Assembly: GCA_026214975.1 (NCBI GenBank)
Contig: JAOBSW010000607.1
Coordinates: forward strand, 1 to 64,000
DNA: 64,000 nucleotides
Source of the DNA: Gentiana macrophylla
Lineage: Eukaryota; Streptophyta; Magnoliopsida; Gentianales; Gentianaceae
Reading direction: 5' to 3'
A program made the translations under genes and the position numbers. Positions 48,288-59,712 of the stretch are shown here, piece by piece. Every line of letters starts with the position of its first letter. Within the stretch, counting starts at the first letter, position 1. The notes beneath the pieces were generated by a model. It worked only from the letters and a program-made list of their open reading frames with translations. It ran no database searches and had not been told where the DNA came from.

Positions 48288-48299
48288 GCTCCGATACCA
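48288..48299 (-). other. PBS of the Sirevirus-like element
   Basis: Minus-strand TGGTATCGGAGC matches the initiator tRNA-Met site TGGTATCAGAGC at 11 of 12 bases. It starts two bases after the 5' LTR end. Confidence 0.85.
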
Positions 48300-48301
48300 A
48301 T

Positions 48302-50005
48302 TGTTGGTCCCTTGAAAAGGCTTTGGTTAAGTTTAGAGGGGGTGAATAAACTTAACACTTAAAACTTTGGAGTTAACAAATTCTGCAACTTCAGCAGTCT
48401 GCTGATACTTCAGGAGTCTGCTGAGACTTCAGTAGGTGGCGATAAATGTAGTTCATCGAAAGTTGATTGTCTTTGAATTTGTGCAGCGGAATAGTATCAA
48501 AATTAAGCCTTGTTACTTGTTGTTAAATATGATACTAAGTATTGGATACTCAGTAGTGCAAATGTGTGATTTCAGTTGCTAGATTCAGCAGGTTGATATG
48601 GATAAAAACTAAATGCAGAATTTAAATGCAGTAAGTAAATAGAGAGATTTTTATAGTGGTTCCAGGTGATGTAATCCTGTACGTCCACTCTTCTCCTGTG
48701 ATGTTGGAGGAAATTCACTAGTGATCTTTGAGTTATCTGTTACAAAGAATCCTAGGTTGCTTGTCCTTCACCAATAACTATGGCTTCACAAACTGGGCGG
48801 GAGCAGTAGGATTGTTTGCTCCCGAGTCTTCCACTTTGGTCCTTGAAGGGTAGAATTGCCTCTTCACCGGCTCCACCACAAACAACGATCTTTCACACCA
48901 ATGATGCTTCACTGCTCTTCAAGAGGTTCTTTATAAAATAAAGAATGAATCAAATAAATGATTCGATTATGAGCTTGATTAGGATGATATAATCACAGAC
49001 TTGCGGTCTTCAAGTGTGTATGCTTGATGCGGCTTGAACACAGAATGCACTTGAAGAAAATAGCTAGATCAGCAGCCTTAAGCTCAGTAAGTTCAGCAGG
49101 GTGTTTTTCAAGTATTGTCACTTAAAGTTTATCCCAAAAATTCATCATCTTTTGTTGAGTTGAAAGTCTTCTATTTATAGGTAGGAATGCATGTGACTTG
49201 CATTTGAAATTCAAATGTGACCGTTCCTTGTATTTGTCCCATCTCAGACCGCATGCATTCGTCACTATTCATAGGATCGACAATCGTCAGGATTACTTTT
49301 TTGTGAAAGTGATCTGTCCACCCCTTTGACTTGTATCCAATGGATAAAAATATGGATCATCCCAACGTCTTTTTAATCTCAGCCTTTGATTTGCTTGATA
49401 AGTCAGAGGTAGTTGGCTGTTCTTATCCATGTAACTTTCCAATAATCTTGAATTAATCGAGGTATATATCAAAGCAGGTTCATCAGTCTGTTGTAATACC
49501 AATCAGTCTGCTGAACATCATATTTTTGTCTGTAAAATATAATGCATGGTGATTCCTTTATCCAACTTTTATTTGTGAAGTTAGATTACATCATTTTAAT
49601 TATAACTAAGTTCCAAACATCATCCAACTTATGGAACTTAGACCTTCTACACAAGGCATATGTAATCAGTTTAGGTCATCACAGACTTGCCTAATTCTGA
49701 TTCCATATCCTTGACTTTAACTACTAAGTTTGATCCCTTAGCCTTCATTAACTGAGTTTGAACCTCACCTTCGCCTTCTTGATCTTGGCAGAGTTCCGCA
49801 GACGATCTCATCGACCTATCTACCTATCGACCTAGACCGATCATTGATAAGCGATCCAATGACCTTTTTACAGTGCTTGTTTGATCAAACCTATTTGTGA
49901 ATCAAACTCTAATAAACCTATACATTTTATCTAGACATCTTTTTGCCTTTGCACTATAACAGCTAGTATGGCACTCATCATCAAAACTAAGAAATAAGTC
50001 CAACA
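48302..50005 (-). repeat. 5' LTR (right) of the Sirevirus-like element
   Basis: Starts TGTTGGTCCC and ends AAGTCCAACA on plus. It keeps CAGCAG/TCTGCTGA words (48391-48440, 49490-49510) that are altered in the left LTR. It is followed directly by unrelated Athila-like sequence with no matching target duplication. Confidence 0.95.
49171..49180 (-). promoter_or_regulatory. TATA box of the Sirevirus-like 5' LTR
   Basis: Minus-strand CTATAAATAG, conserved in the left LTR (near 30970) and, with change, in the solo LTR at 1911-1922. Confidence 0.6.
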
Positions 50006-50742
50006 GTAACCGAGTCTTTGTACGAACTTGTTGATTAAGGAAATAGAAAAGCGTTATTTTACAAATGCTTAGACCAGATTGTTTGATTTATTTATGATGA
50101 GAATGGGATTGCTTTTGTGCTTGAGACAAGTTGTCGGTTAAAAAAATTTTGCGGTAGGAATTGCAAAAGTGAAATAATAATTTTGGCATGGTTATATGTT
50201 GTAGTTAATTTACGGTGTGTCAAAACAATTAAAATGGTCAACACCATTAATTTCTACATATCCCCATTCACCTTTCCCTCTTCCCAACCATTCACCTTTT
50301 CCTCTTCCCAATTTCTTTATTCTTCCAATTCAAATTTTCAAATTCCACCTTTACACCTCATCAATCCCCAACAATTTTTATCCACCAATCACATTCCACT
50401 TTGCAAATTCCATTTTTCTATTTAACCCACTCATCCTCTCTTTCATTTTCTTCATCCTTTTCTCCATCTTCTTCATCTACCTCTTCCCCAAACCTCTGTA
50501 GAAATCAAATGGAAATATTTTGAAAATCTTCATCCGTTTCACCATTTTCACTCACTTTGAAAATCCTGTCGAAACGTTTTTTTGATCGATCGATCGGTCA
50601 ACTGGGAGGGTACAGAGCCAGAAATTCAAAAAAAATAAAATTAAATTAAATCATCAACACTCGGTCAACCGAGTGATTGCTCTCGGTCGACCGAGAGCCA
50701 CATTGCTACCACCGTCCGCTGCTGTGCCGCTTACCAGTCAAA
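50006..50742 (+). other. CT-rich leader before the ORF
   Basis: No gene. 50230-50500 is a run of TTCC/CCATTCACC-type pyrimidine-rich DNA, matched in style by the reverse complement of 62730-63110 upstream of the homologous minus-strand ORF. Two palindromic words lie at 50658-50698 (TCGGTCAACCGAG, CTCGGTCGACCGAG). These are leader features of this element type. Confidence 0.6.
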
Positions 50743-51651
50743 ATGCCACCAAGAAGACGCAGAGCCGCCCAATTTGTGGCTGTTGAAGGCGACATATCTC
50801 TAATAAACGGTGTACCACAATTCGCGAGTCGGGAGGTATATTCTTCATTTATTAATCATTTCGTAAATGCCCCTGTACATCGAGCTCGAGGACTGGATTT
50901 GGATAATTGTGGGGATGAGCTTTTGGGATTGGTGGAACATTATCAGTGGCGAGATGTCGTAGCACCCCCCGGCCGAGTCAACGTCAATTGGGTAAGAGAA
51001 TTTTATGCTTATTTACGTGTACACCCCGACACCAATATTGTTATTATTCGTGGACGACCAATTGTAATTTCTCCGGGTACGTTTCATGCTTATTTTGGGT
51101 TGGATATCTCGGAGGACAGGCCGGAGTATATGGTGACATTTGACGGGTCCGATGCTTGGTTGGAGGAAGTTGGTGCCTATCTGGGGATAGAATGGACTAT
51201 AGGGGAGGTTGCCCGCACATTTGCGGAACCAGATTTTCGGAGATGGGAGGATAAATGCCTTCATCGGCTTATCCGTTCTAATATCTTTCCGGCTAAGCAT
51301 GTATCTACGGTCTACTATACCCATGCCACTCTGCTTTATTGGTTATACATGGGATGGCCCGTGAATGTGGGGGTGTTGATACGTAAGGAAATGACAGACG
51401 ATGCTCTCAAGCCTCGGCATACCTTACCTTTCGGTTCACTGATCACTACATTCTGTGAGGGAGCCGAGTGCCCAGTGTTAGGCGGCGATTCCTATGTGGG
51501 GCCAATGCCTATCTTATCTTTAAGTTCTGTCACACGGCCTATCGTTCACGGCCACGATCAAGAACAAGAAGGGGAACCCGAGGATGATGCTGACGAAGCC
51601 GACCCGAACAATTTGCAACTAGCACCATTCAATCCAGGATTTTGGGTTTAA
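50743..51651 (+). CDS. Putative plant transposon protein (retroelement ORF), intact
   Basis: 302 codons from ATG 50743 (MPPRRRRAAQFVAVEGD). An upstream in-frame ATG at 50677 is less likely, because the homologous minus ORF also starts with a short basic head before IPLINGV. Motifs: SLINGVPQFASREVY, VREFYAYLRVHPD, IIRGRPIVISPGTFHAYFGL, PIVHGHDQEQEG and an acidic tail. It matches my memory of the 'putative plant transposon protein' family (PF20167), found in Athila-like and related elements; function unknown. No signal peptide or membrane segment. The only unbroken retroelement ORF of this size here. Confidence 0.75.
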   Translation: MPPRRRRAAQFVAVEGDISLINGVPQFASREVYSSFINHFVNAPVHRARGLDLDNCGDELLGLVEHYQWRDVVAPPGRVNVNWVREFYAYLRVHPDTNIVIIRGRPIVISPGTFHAYFGLDISEDRPEYMVTFDGSDAWLEEVGAYLGIEWTIGEVARTFAEPDFRRWEDKCLHRLIRSNIFPAKHVSTVYYTHATLLYWLYMGWPVNVGVLIRKEMTDDALKPRHTLPFGSLITTFCEGAECPVLGGDSYVGPMPILSLSSVTRPIVHGHDQEQEGEPEDDADEADPNNLQLAPFNPGFWV

Positions 51652-51654
51652 GTA

Positions 51655-53030
51655 TTTTTATTTGCGTGTTTGCATTTCCTATAATTAATGAGTTTTTATT
51701 TTGACTCGCTTCTACTAGTATATCGTGTTATATAGTGCAAGTGTCTCTGTTTCCTAAATTCGAACTCATGTAATGTTTTGGACTTGCTGAAATGTATTGA
51801 AATGTAATCATTAATTTATGGACTTAAAAATGTTTAAGGAAATTGTTATCCCTTTTACGGTCCCTTTTTTTTTTTTTTTTTCTGATTATTACTGTTTGGA
51901 CTAATCCTGTAACGAGTTTCAAGCTTTGTTTAAGATGTGTGTTGCAGTGATTATTTTTCTGCTAATGGCCAATGCCTGTGCCTGTTAAACTTTGGCGAAT
52001 TCCCAGGACTTGTTCAACTTCCACGCTTATCCAGAGCTAAGTTCCTTTTCTGAGTTTGTTATTTCGGTTTTTATACATTGGGGACAATGCATGGTTTAAG
52101 TGGGGGGTACAAGTCACTTAGCTCAAATGAGCAATTCCATATGCTCCCATATATCAAATAATAAATAAGATGAGTAAGATTTTAAAACTTTTAAACTTAG
52201 AATCACATTTACTTTTGTGAGTTCCTGATAATTATATCTAATAAGAAATAAACCATACTTCATGAGTACGTGATCACTTTATACTTCTGCGATTTATTGA
52301 TTAGTAAACTTAATGATATTCATATTGTCCGCTAAGTAGTAGTTGTTTATTATTCAAGTATTCGATAATCTGAATCGAGTTATACTACGCTTATTATAAA
52401 AAGTGAGAAATTATTATGTGTACATTGCATAGATGATTGGTTATGTAAACTTAGTGTCAATATCTATCTGCTGATGTATTCTGATATTCTTGCCAACAAA
52501 AGCGGAGTAATAAGCTTGAGACGTACTTGTGTTTGATAATGCTAAAACACTGGGCTTGTAGTAAGTTACCAAAGTAGCCTCGCGCTTGTGGTAATATTCG
52601 ATGATATTTTTTGATCTAAGATAGAGGGGTGCTCTAAAAAGTTTTCCTTCTTGAGATTGATAGTATCTGAAAAAATATGAAGATATGAAAAGAATATTCA
52701 ACTCTTTAAGAGGCTTTGAGTAGTACTCGGTCTCCAAGTCCAAAAACCCTATAAATACGCTCTTGCTTATTATTCTAGTGCTTCAACAATTAAAAGGCTT
52801 AAGAAGTGGGAATATTGAAGTTGGTAGGTTAAGACTACAAAGTTTGCATAAACTCTAGTCTTGCTACGAATATTTAAAACTCAATGCACATGCACACAAC
52901 ACATCGATTCATGATGAATAGTGGATAATGGATAATTGATGAGCATAGAGGATATGAGTTGATTCGAGTTTCTTGTGTCAGTATACTGTGACCACTGGAA
53001 AGTAGTTTATGGGGAATGACTTATTGATAT
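51655..53030 (+). other. Non-coding 3' region with internal hairpin/G-tract
   Basis: No gene; the small minus ORF at 52441-52743 has no recognisable domain. A T-run lies at 51867-51881. At 52076-52107 is the internal module: hairpin CATTG-GGGA-CAATG, then CATGG, then TTTAAGTGGGGGG. The remaining 0.9 kb to the PPT is AT-rich. Confidence 0.65.
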
Positions 53031-53067
53031 TTTGATCGGGACGATCAAAGGCTAAGTGGGGGGTAGT
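53031..53067 (+). other. PPT and upstream hairpin of the plus Athila-like element
   Basis: Perfect 8-bp hairpin TTTGATCG-GGA-CGATCAAA (53031-53049), then CTAAGTGGGGGG and TAGT, then the LTR at 53068. The G-run is the likely PPT. Confidence 0.85.
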
Positions 53068-54822
53068 TGATAACGGTCATTTTGTGCCCGTTATTCTATG
53101 ACCATTATCCCCGATTCTAGTTTAAAGGAGCTATAATAGAGTAATAATAAGTCGTAATACGCTTAATTTGCATATGCCGAGAGTTACGATTCATTATTAT
53201 GTATTAAGAGGTTTTATTATATTATTTCATGTTACAGACTGTATTTTATGCTATATTTGTAGTAACGCATTTGGGAGCACAAGGATGGACTTCGGAGAAG
53301 TTTTAATGGATCGCAGACAAGTTCAGAAAGCCCAAGACGGAAAAAGAAGAAAGCCCAGAAGCACATAAGGCTCGGTCGACCGAGCCTATGCATTCGGTCG
53401 ACCGAGTGGGCCTGTAGCCCAGCAGAAGTCCGGCACATTGTTTGAGGCGGTTAGGGTTCAGTAGTGTCGGCATTTAAGTCGGTTTTCTATGTCGGCTGAG
53501 GCTCTATATAAACACAAGTCCTTTGTATTTTTTATTATGCATTCACCAATATCAATTCATATATACAAATAAGCAAATAAGGATTCATTAGGCTTGTGGA
53601 GGAGCTGAGGGTGTAAACATGTAAGCCCTAGTTCTTCTTCTTATTTTCTTTTATTAATCAATTTCCCAATTATGCTTTGATTGTTTGAGTAGTTATTCAT
53701 ATCTAGATGATGTAGATCTAGGCTATGACGTTAGGGAGGTGTTGATACCTTGTCTATAAGGATCTCATACCCTACGTCCTCTTCCTAACATCTATGGATG
53801 AATCTGCGTGTTTAATTTACGTGTATTTAGATTAATTTATATGATGTCCTGATGATTCACTATATAATCCGATTCGTATGTGAAACGCTGAGAAATATAT
53901 TCGGGGATGTAATCTGGGGAGTTAAGTACTCGGGTGACCGAGAGGTGTCACTCGGTCGACCGAGAGCACCTATTCGGTCGACCGAGAGCTTTCAAACTTG
54001 TTTCATCCGTTAATCAGTCACGTCTTTATGATTAGGTTAGCTTAATTGAATCTGTTATCTCAGTAGGTATGGCTATGGCTACGTCACTCGCTTAATTTAA
54101 TTAAAACGTGTAAAAAGGAAATACCGTTATAAAACTCTAGGTAGGCTCATGAATTGATCTTCGGACGTTCAGCGTTATCTAGGTAGGTTTATATTAGGGA
54201 ATTGCGCGCACCTTGTTATACGTAGATCGTAAACTAGCATGAGACTATAACTTGGTAATTGTTAGTTGGACGAGAGTTTGAGTGATCATTCGGGAAGTAC
54301 GCCTAACCATACGAATGTTGCCTGGACGAGGTGTACGGTTAATATCGGCATCCTTAGAGTCATAAGCGTGTGAGTTATATGAGATGGAGGCACCAAAAGG
54401 CGAAGTCACGTAACAATACCACAGTGATCTAGTGACCTACCGGTGCTACATCAAGTTTTAGGGGATGACTCCCGTAGCCAATATAAATAGATATGAACGG
54501 ATTAATAGTTGATGAGTCTTGTTGTTATATAAATTGTCTAGATCCAAATAATTACGGTTATAATTGGGCGCTTGATTACGTTATTTGTTTACATGTTATT
54601 TGTTTATATGTTTGAGTGTGTCTTTCTTTTCTCACATTCTATGTTGGTCATAGACCGTCTTTGTCAAACGAAATAAATAGGTTGGCTATTTAAGTTAGGA
54701 TCCACAAATTGATTCTCTGTGGGATCGACCTCGACTCTATCTAGCTATACTGCGATTGAACCTAGTTCACTTGCTAGTGGTTATTTAGGAATCGAGTTAA
54801 TAATTTAACTTGACCTCAATCA
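53068..54822 (+). repeat. 3' LTR of the plus Athila-like element
   Basis: Starts TGATAACGG and ends CTCAATCA (TGAT/ATCA ends). The start is fixed by the PPT; the end is inferred from the terminus and from the Athila-type closing phrase at 54715-54780. No second copy exists in the window. Palindromic words CTCGGTCGACCGAG and TTCGGTCGACCGAGT lie at 53371-53410 and 53949-53988. TATATAAA is at 53505. Confidence 0.7.
53505..53512 (+). promoter_or_regulatory. TATA box of the plus Athila-like LTR
   Basis: TATATAAA within CTCTATATAAACAC, about 440 bp into the LTR, at a usual place for U3/R in a long LTR. Confidence 0.6.
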
Positions 54823-57073
54823 ACATGGTAGCAAATGTAAGCTCAAATGATCTTATAATGGAGCTGGTATGCCCCTCACCAATACCTTTCAAAGGAAAAC
54901 ATGAACCAACTCTCTTAATAGGGAGACCACATGAATTAGCTTCATATTTCAGGTCCTTTTAGCATAGGACTATAGGAGCCAGATATCTTCTTGGTTTTTA
55001 TTCGTCCCGTGGTGATGTTTCAAACCCTTATCATGTAATTGGCCAAGTTATACTTAAATGATAATAGGATGTGAGTTTTAGCTACCCATACTTGCGTTGT
55101 TCTCACAAACAAAATTCGACTGACTCTGTATAAGTGATGAGGTACAGAATCCCAATTGTTCATACGTAGACAGAGGTGTCCCGCTTATATCTATTCCGCA
55201 CTGCTTCTGATGAGTTGTATGATTGTCTATTGTAGCTTGTCACGATTATAAGTTTTCACATCCCGTTGATAGACTGATTTGTAAAACTCAAGATATGCCA
55301 TTGTATCCTAGTTGAGCTTCAATCTTTTTTTTTTTTTCCATTCCTTTAAGCATAACAAATGGATAAGTTAGGAGGGATGCTTATGTAATAGAATAATGTT
55401 AATGAAGAGAAAATAATCTTCGTTAGATCGGCCACCTATGATTATGTCTTTGTAACCTATTTTGAAAGACCTGTTTAAGGTGGAAGAATTAGTTAGGACA
55501 CAAGTATTTAGATCCAAAAGCATGGCAAGTCCGTTTTATAGGTACCTTAGACAGGTTTTCTTCCCGTTATGATAGAAAGCTTAAACCTTTCACTTGGGTT
55601 GGGCAAGACATATCCAACTTTATAATTCATGTTTGCTATATTAATGTAGTCCATTCATGATAAGGGTAATAGCACAACATAGTTCATTCTTAGTCCCGTT
55701 CACGGATAGGATCAAAACAATAGGGATATGTAACCATAAATGAAATCTGAATTAGGATTTGAGTTAAACACATAAATCATATGAACTAAACTAGAAGGAG
55801 ATAATATTTACATATTTACTTTGAAGTAGACCTCGACATTTTACACAAGAATAGTATTGGACATTTGAATCTAGAATAATTAGTAATTAGATTTACTTTT
55901 CTACACGTTTCGGTCCATGACCAACAACATGCTTTAAAGGTTTAGTTTCAGTAGATAGTTAAAGCAAAACTTTTTTCTCTGTGGGATCGAACTTGACTCA
56001 TCTACATTATGATCCGATTGACCTAGTCATTCTTGCTAGTATCGTTGTATAACACTCAGGTCAGGAGGCAACTTAAAGGGTAACGAAGTTCAAAACAAGT
56101 TCAGAATATCAGTGGTTTCACCTCTCACACAATAATCATTACAGATAAATTTTTGATCCAAAGGTGAATTTGCGAAAGCAGTGCTCCAGAGGGGTTAAAG
56201 AGTGATTTCACAAAACAATGTTTTGCACGCAAATTGTCTACACTTAGTATCAACATATTCTCATACACATTAGGGCATGAATTAAAATGAGTTTGCAAAT
56301 CAATGAAATTCATACTTCCCTTACCATTGGTGTGTTGAAGACTTAAGTGAGGGTGCAAATCACTTCTGGGCATACGCCCTTTCTTGGTGGCGAATGCCAA
56401 CTTTTAGGCATCTTTACAGCAAACATTCTTTGGGCAAAGAGGTGTTCGCCAATGAACATGTGGTGATCACCATGTCTATGGCAGACTTCATCCAAATCTT
56501 TTGGAATATATATTGGCAGTCGCCACATCCTCCAAGGCATTCACCAAGGTTCTTTCCTTCTCAAACAAATTTAAATGGGTTTGTGGCAGACGCCACAACA
56601 TTCCTGGCATTGGCCATATTATCAGCTTTCATCTTTGTCAAGAAACAACAACATTCTTCCTCTGATTCTTCACTTGATTCTCCTTCCATAAAATTAGCAA
56701 GAAAATTTCTCAGATTCCTTTCGGTGTTACTTGGCAAGCTTCGCGTGGTTTATCTGCCATATTTTTCATTCTCAAATCATGTACACCAATGGATGATTTC
56801 AAAGTGCTCAAATCATGACTAACAAGAGTACTCATCAAATATATCACACCTTTCATTGGCAAAGTTTGCGATGAGACCAGTCCCATGAGGTTTTCTACTA
56901 CATCTCGATAGATTGCTCACATCAGATCTCAATTGATTAGGGTTTGATGATTGTGATGATGTAAATTGAAGAGAAGGTGTAGCCATTGGTGCTTGAGTTT
57001 GATGGTTTTCTTGAAATCCTTGTCTCACATTCATCAAGTATGTGTTTTTATATTTAATGAATTCCATGCACTT
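54823..57073. other. Unresolved remnants, including an Athila-type LTR end
   Basis: No gene. At 55978-56040 the phrase CTCTGTGGGATCGAAC ... CTTGCTAGTAT matches the closing part of the plus LTR (54715-54780), so a further LTR of that type ends near 56050-56070; I cannot find its start. 56376-56640 is a cluster of GGCGAATGCC / TTCGCCAATG / GACGCCAC words. The minus ORF at 56819-57091 and the plus ORF at 56394-56822 have no domain I know. Confidence 0.4.
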
Positions 57074-58472
57074 TGTTGAGGATCGGACCATTGATGTCGC
57101 GCTTGTGTAAGTCGCTTATACTAGCAAGAGTACTAGGTCAATCGTAGTATAGCAAAAGGCAAATCAAGGTCAATCCCATAGAGACAATGCATCATTGTTA
57201 GTAAACGTACTAATATAATTAAGAACACACATAGTGGTCTAAGACCAACGTAAAGAATGAAAATAAAACTGGTGTTCTTCCTCCTAACCAATCTCCTAGC
57301 TTGGTGTAATTAATCATTATGTTTATTTCCCCCGTAATTCCCCGAGTCAATCGGAACTTATATTTTAATTTAGATATAGCTATGGGTGTATTCTCCTAAC
57401 CTTGTTTATTTGTATGGGATGGATAGCTAATGTCTGTATGCAAATAACCTCCTTACTTGGTGGTATTAACCCACAAGCAATAAGTTCTAGAAAATGCCGG
57501 GCGGCTATCGACAATGACTAGCACGTTCCTAAAGATTGATCCAGATTATGTCCTAACCAACACTTCATCTTGCAAGTCCTTCATGTTAATTTATGAAGTA
57601 TGAAAAGTAGATTGGCCAGATCTAATCTGTCGTGAATTAAACATATCGATCAACATAGCTAGTGCTGAATGATCACATTTAGGGTGACCTAAAGTGCCTC
57701 GCAATCGCGATATAGACCGTCGCAATTGCGAGCACGGAGGCATATAATTCTGGAATTATATCTTACTTTGTGATTATTTCTGGTAAATTACGGGAGTGTT
57801 AAACATGTAGATTAATTACATTACGTTAAATAAACCTAATATACCATATCGAAAATCCAAAGGAACGTTCCAAGCTTCATACATTTGATTATGAGGATCT
57901 GGCTTGATCAACTCAAGCTAGCTGATGGCTTGGGGAAGGAAACCAATAGAAAAACTCACAAAATAAAGCCAAGCAACTCTTTATTTCATAAAACTAAATT
58001 GTGTTGTGATATCTATCTAAAGATAGATTTCTACAGGCTTTATATAGGCATTGTAAACCAACTTAAACATCATAAACCCTAGCCGACTTAAAAATAACAC
58101 GGCGACTTTGATTCCGTGTTTCCCAAGCCCGGCAATCATGGGCCGGGCTTCACGCAATCTGCGGTCTTGACTTCAGCTTTCCTTTCTTTAGCAGACTTCT
58201 TCATGGACTTCCTTGCTTTGGCCCATCACTTCTTTCAGTCCGGATTCACTTTTTCATTGCTCCAGAATATGGAACACCTGAAAAGCATGAAAAACGAGAC
58301 AAAACAGTATCATCTTCAACTGATAAATACGTAAATGCAGTTTGGATGACCAAGGAACATACACTAAGAAATTGATACGTATTTCTCACAATAAGAGGAC
58401 TATCTATCGTCAATTAAGCATGATTCGGGGCAAATAATGGTAGAGTTTATGGTGCTTAATTTTGTGTTAACA
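57074..58472 (-). repeat. 3' LTR of the minus Athila-like element
   Basis: Reads TGTTGAGG...GTTAACA on plus (1399 bp). The right end is fixed by the PPT; the left end is inferred from the matching TGTTGA terminus and the Athila-type phrase at 57103-57180 (CTAGCAAGAG..., ATCCCATAGAGACAATG). It contains palindromic words CTCGCAATCGCGA and GTCGCAATTGCGAG at 57697-57735. TATA lies at 58036-58048. Confidence 0.7.
58036..58048 (-). promoter_or_regulatory. TATA box of the minus Athila-like LTR
   Basis: Minus-strand CCTATATAAAGCC, about 430 nt into the LTR in element sense. The plus Athila-like LTR has its box at a matching distance (about 440 nt). Confidence 0.6.
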
Positions 58473-58516
58473 ACTAACCCGCCCCCCAACTTTGCTTTTG
58501 ATCGTCCCGAATAAAA
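58473..58516 (-). other. PPT and imperfect hairpin of the minus Athila-like element
   Basis: In element sense: an imperfect hairpin with loop GGA (closing pairs TCG/CGA, two mismatches, then four A-T pairs, 58516 to 58496), then CAAAGTTGGGGGGCGGGTTAGT, then the LTR start TGTTAACA. The same order as in the other two Athila-like elements. Confidence 0.7.
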
Positions 58517-59350
58517 AGGCAAAAGAAAATGAACTCTCGGACCAATATACAAGTTAATTAAAAACAGCTATGCGTCACAAAGTCAAGATAATAATCATAT
58601 CAACAACTATCCATAAGTAACGATTAAACAATATTCGATTCATGAAGCGTGTGTGTGTGTGTGAAAACCGGTCTCAATCTTCAACAAAGTGTATATAGAA
58701 TCACATTGTATCAACTCAGTGGTCAAGGCGGATCGAGAGCCGAGTACTACCCAAGGCTCGCGTTTATCTTATTTATTTATTATTATGAGAGGGTCGGGTA
58801 GGTTATCAAGCAGAAACTTCCAATGGTGGGTGCCAAGCAAGAACTTTATCAAATCTAACCCTGAACTTGCTACCCTCTTTCCAAAGAATTTTTATTCTTT
58901 TTCGGGCAGGTTGGACACCCTCGAAAATCTATCTATCCTCACTTTCTTCTTAATTTTATAAACCATCAATCAGTAAATACTTATCCCTTATAAGATCCAC
59001 AACTTGAACTAAATGACCATAGGTAGAAAAAAACTCGGAAAACAGGTGTCAACGCAAGTCAACATAAGGCGTCATCTATACTACATACTAAAGAAGTGAA
59101 TTATGCGTACTTAAAAGGTTGTTCATAAAAAGAATATGCGGTTAATACACAACTACCTCAAAAGTTGGGACAACTTTCGTCCGTTCATACATGAAACAAA
59201 GGTGTAATTAATTAGCTTAAAAAAGTCAAAGATTTTATATCTTTGCAATCTCATTCGAAAACGAATCAAAAAAAATGGTGAAAAATGCATAAAATGAAAC
59301 GAGATAATCGGAAGTTGGAAAAAATACAACGCCAAGAGCTAAGTGACGTT

Positions 59351-59385
59351 CTTTCCCCCACTTAATCGAAACATTGTCCCCAATG
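59351..59385 (-). other. Internal hairpin/G-tract of the minus Athila-like element
   Basis: In element sense: CATTG-GGGA-CAATG (59385 to 59372), then TTTCGATTAAGTGGGGGAAAG. The stem is the same as in the plus element's internal copy. It lies about 0.87 kb upstream of the terminal copy. The surrounding 58517-59712 has no gene. Confidence 0.75.
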
Positions 59386-59712
59386 ATAAAAAGTGAGAAA
59401 AGAACTTAGCTTCGTTAACCCTGGAGCTTGAAAGGGAATTCGTATCATTGTATGTGTGGGAAAAAGATAGAAAATCCTCGGAATCTGCAGTGAATCTCAC
59501 AAACAAAACAAAGCGATGTGCTCGGGGAAACAAAATTCGTTACAACACTTTTGACGGAAATAAGAAAGTAATAAAAATACTCAAACAGATTAAGCCGGAA
59601 AAATGAAATATATTATTAATGATAAAAACCACAATGCTGGTGCAAAGTCGGGAAATACTAGAAAAAAAAGTAAAACAAGATCTGGAAAATAACAAAAGAA
59701 ATAGAAAAGTGT

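Larger units (their letters stand above)
30088..50005 (-). mobile_element. Sirevirus-like Ty1/Copia element, interrupted
   Basis: LTRs of 1707 and 1704 bp (TGTTGG...CCAACA); PPT AAAAAGGGGGAAAT next to the left LTR; initiator tRNA-Met PBS next to the right LTR. Minus-strand order: gag, PR, GAG-pre-integrase, IN, RT, RNase H, then a long third ORF region. PR before IN before RT marks Copia. The third ORF and the PPT style fit Sireviruses (SIRE1/Maximus). Without the 6.2-kb insertion it is about 13.7 kb. The flanks do not match (CTCAC left, GTAAC right), so at least one end has been rearranged. Confidence 0.85.
50006..54822 (+). mobile_element. Athila-like element, 3' part only
   Basis: Plus-strand order: CT-rich leader, one ORF, two hairpin/G-tract modules, 3' LTR. 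The 5' LTR, PBS and any gag-pol are missing; the left edge is the Sirevirus-like LTR. The LTR end phrase (CTGTGGGATCGAC ... CTTGCTAGT) and the PPT style place it near Athila. It may be a TR-GAG-like or other reduced element whose only gene is the ORF, or the remnant of a full Athila. Confidence 0.7.
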
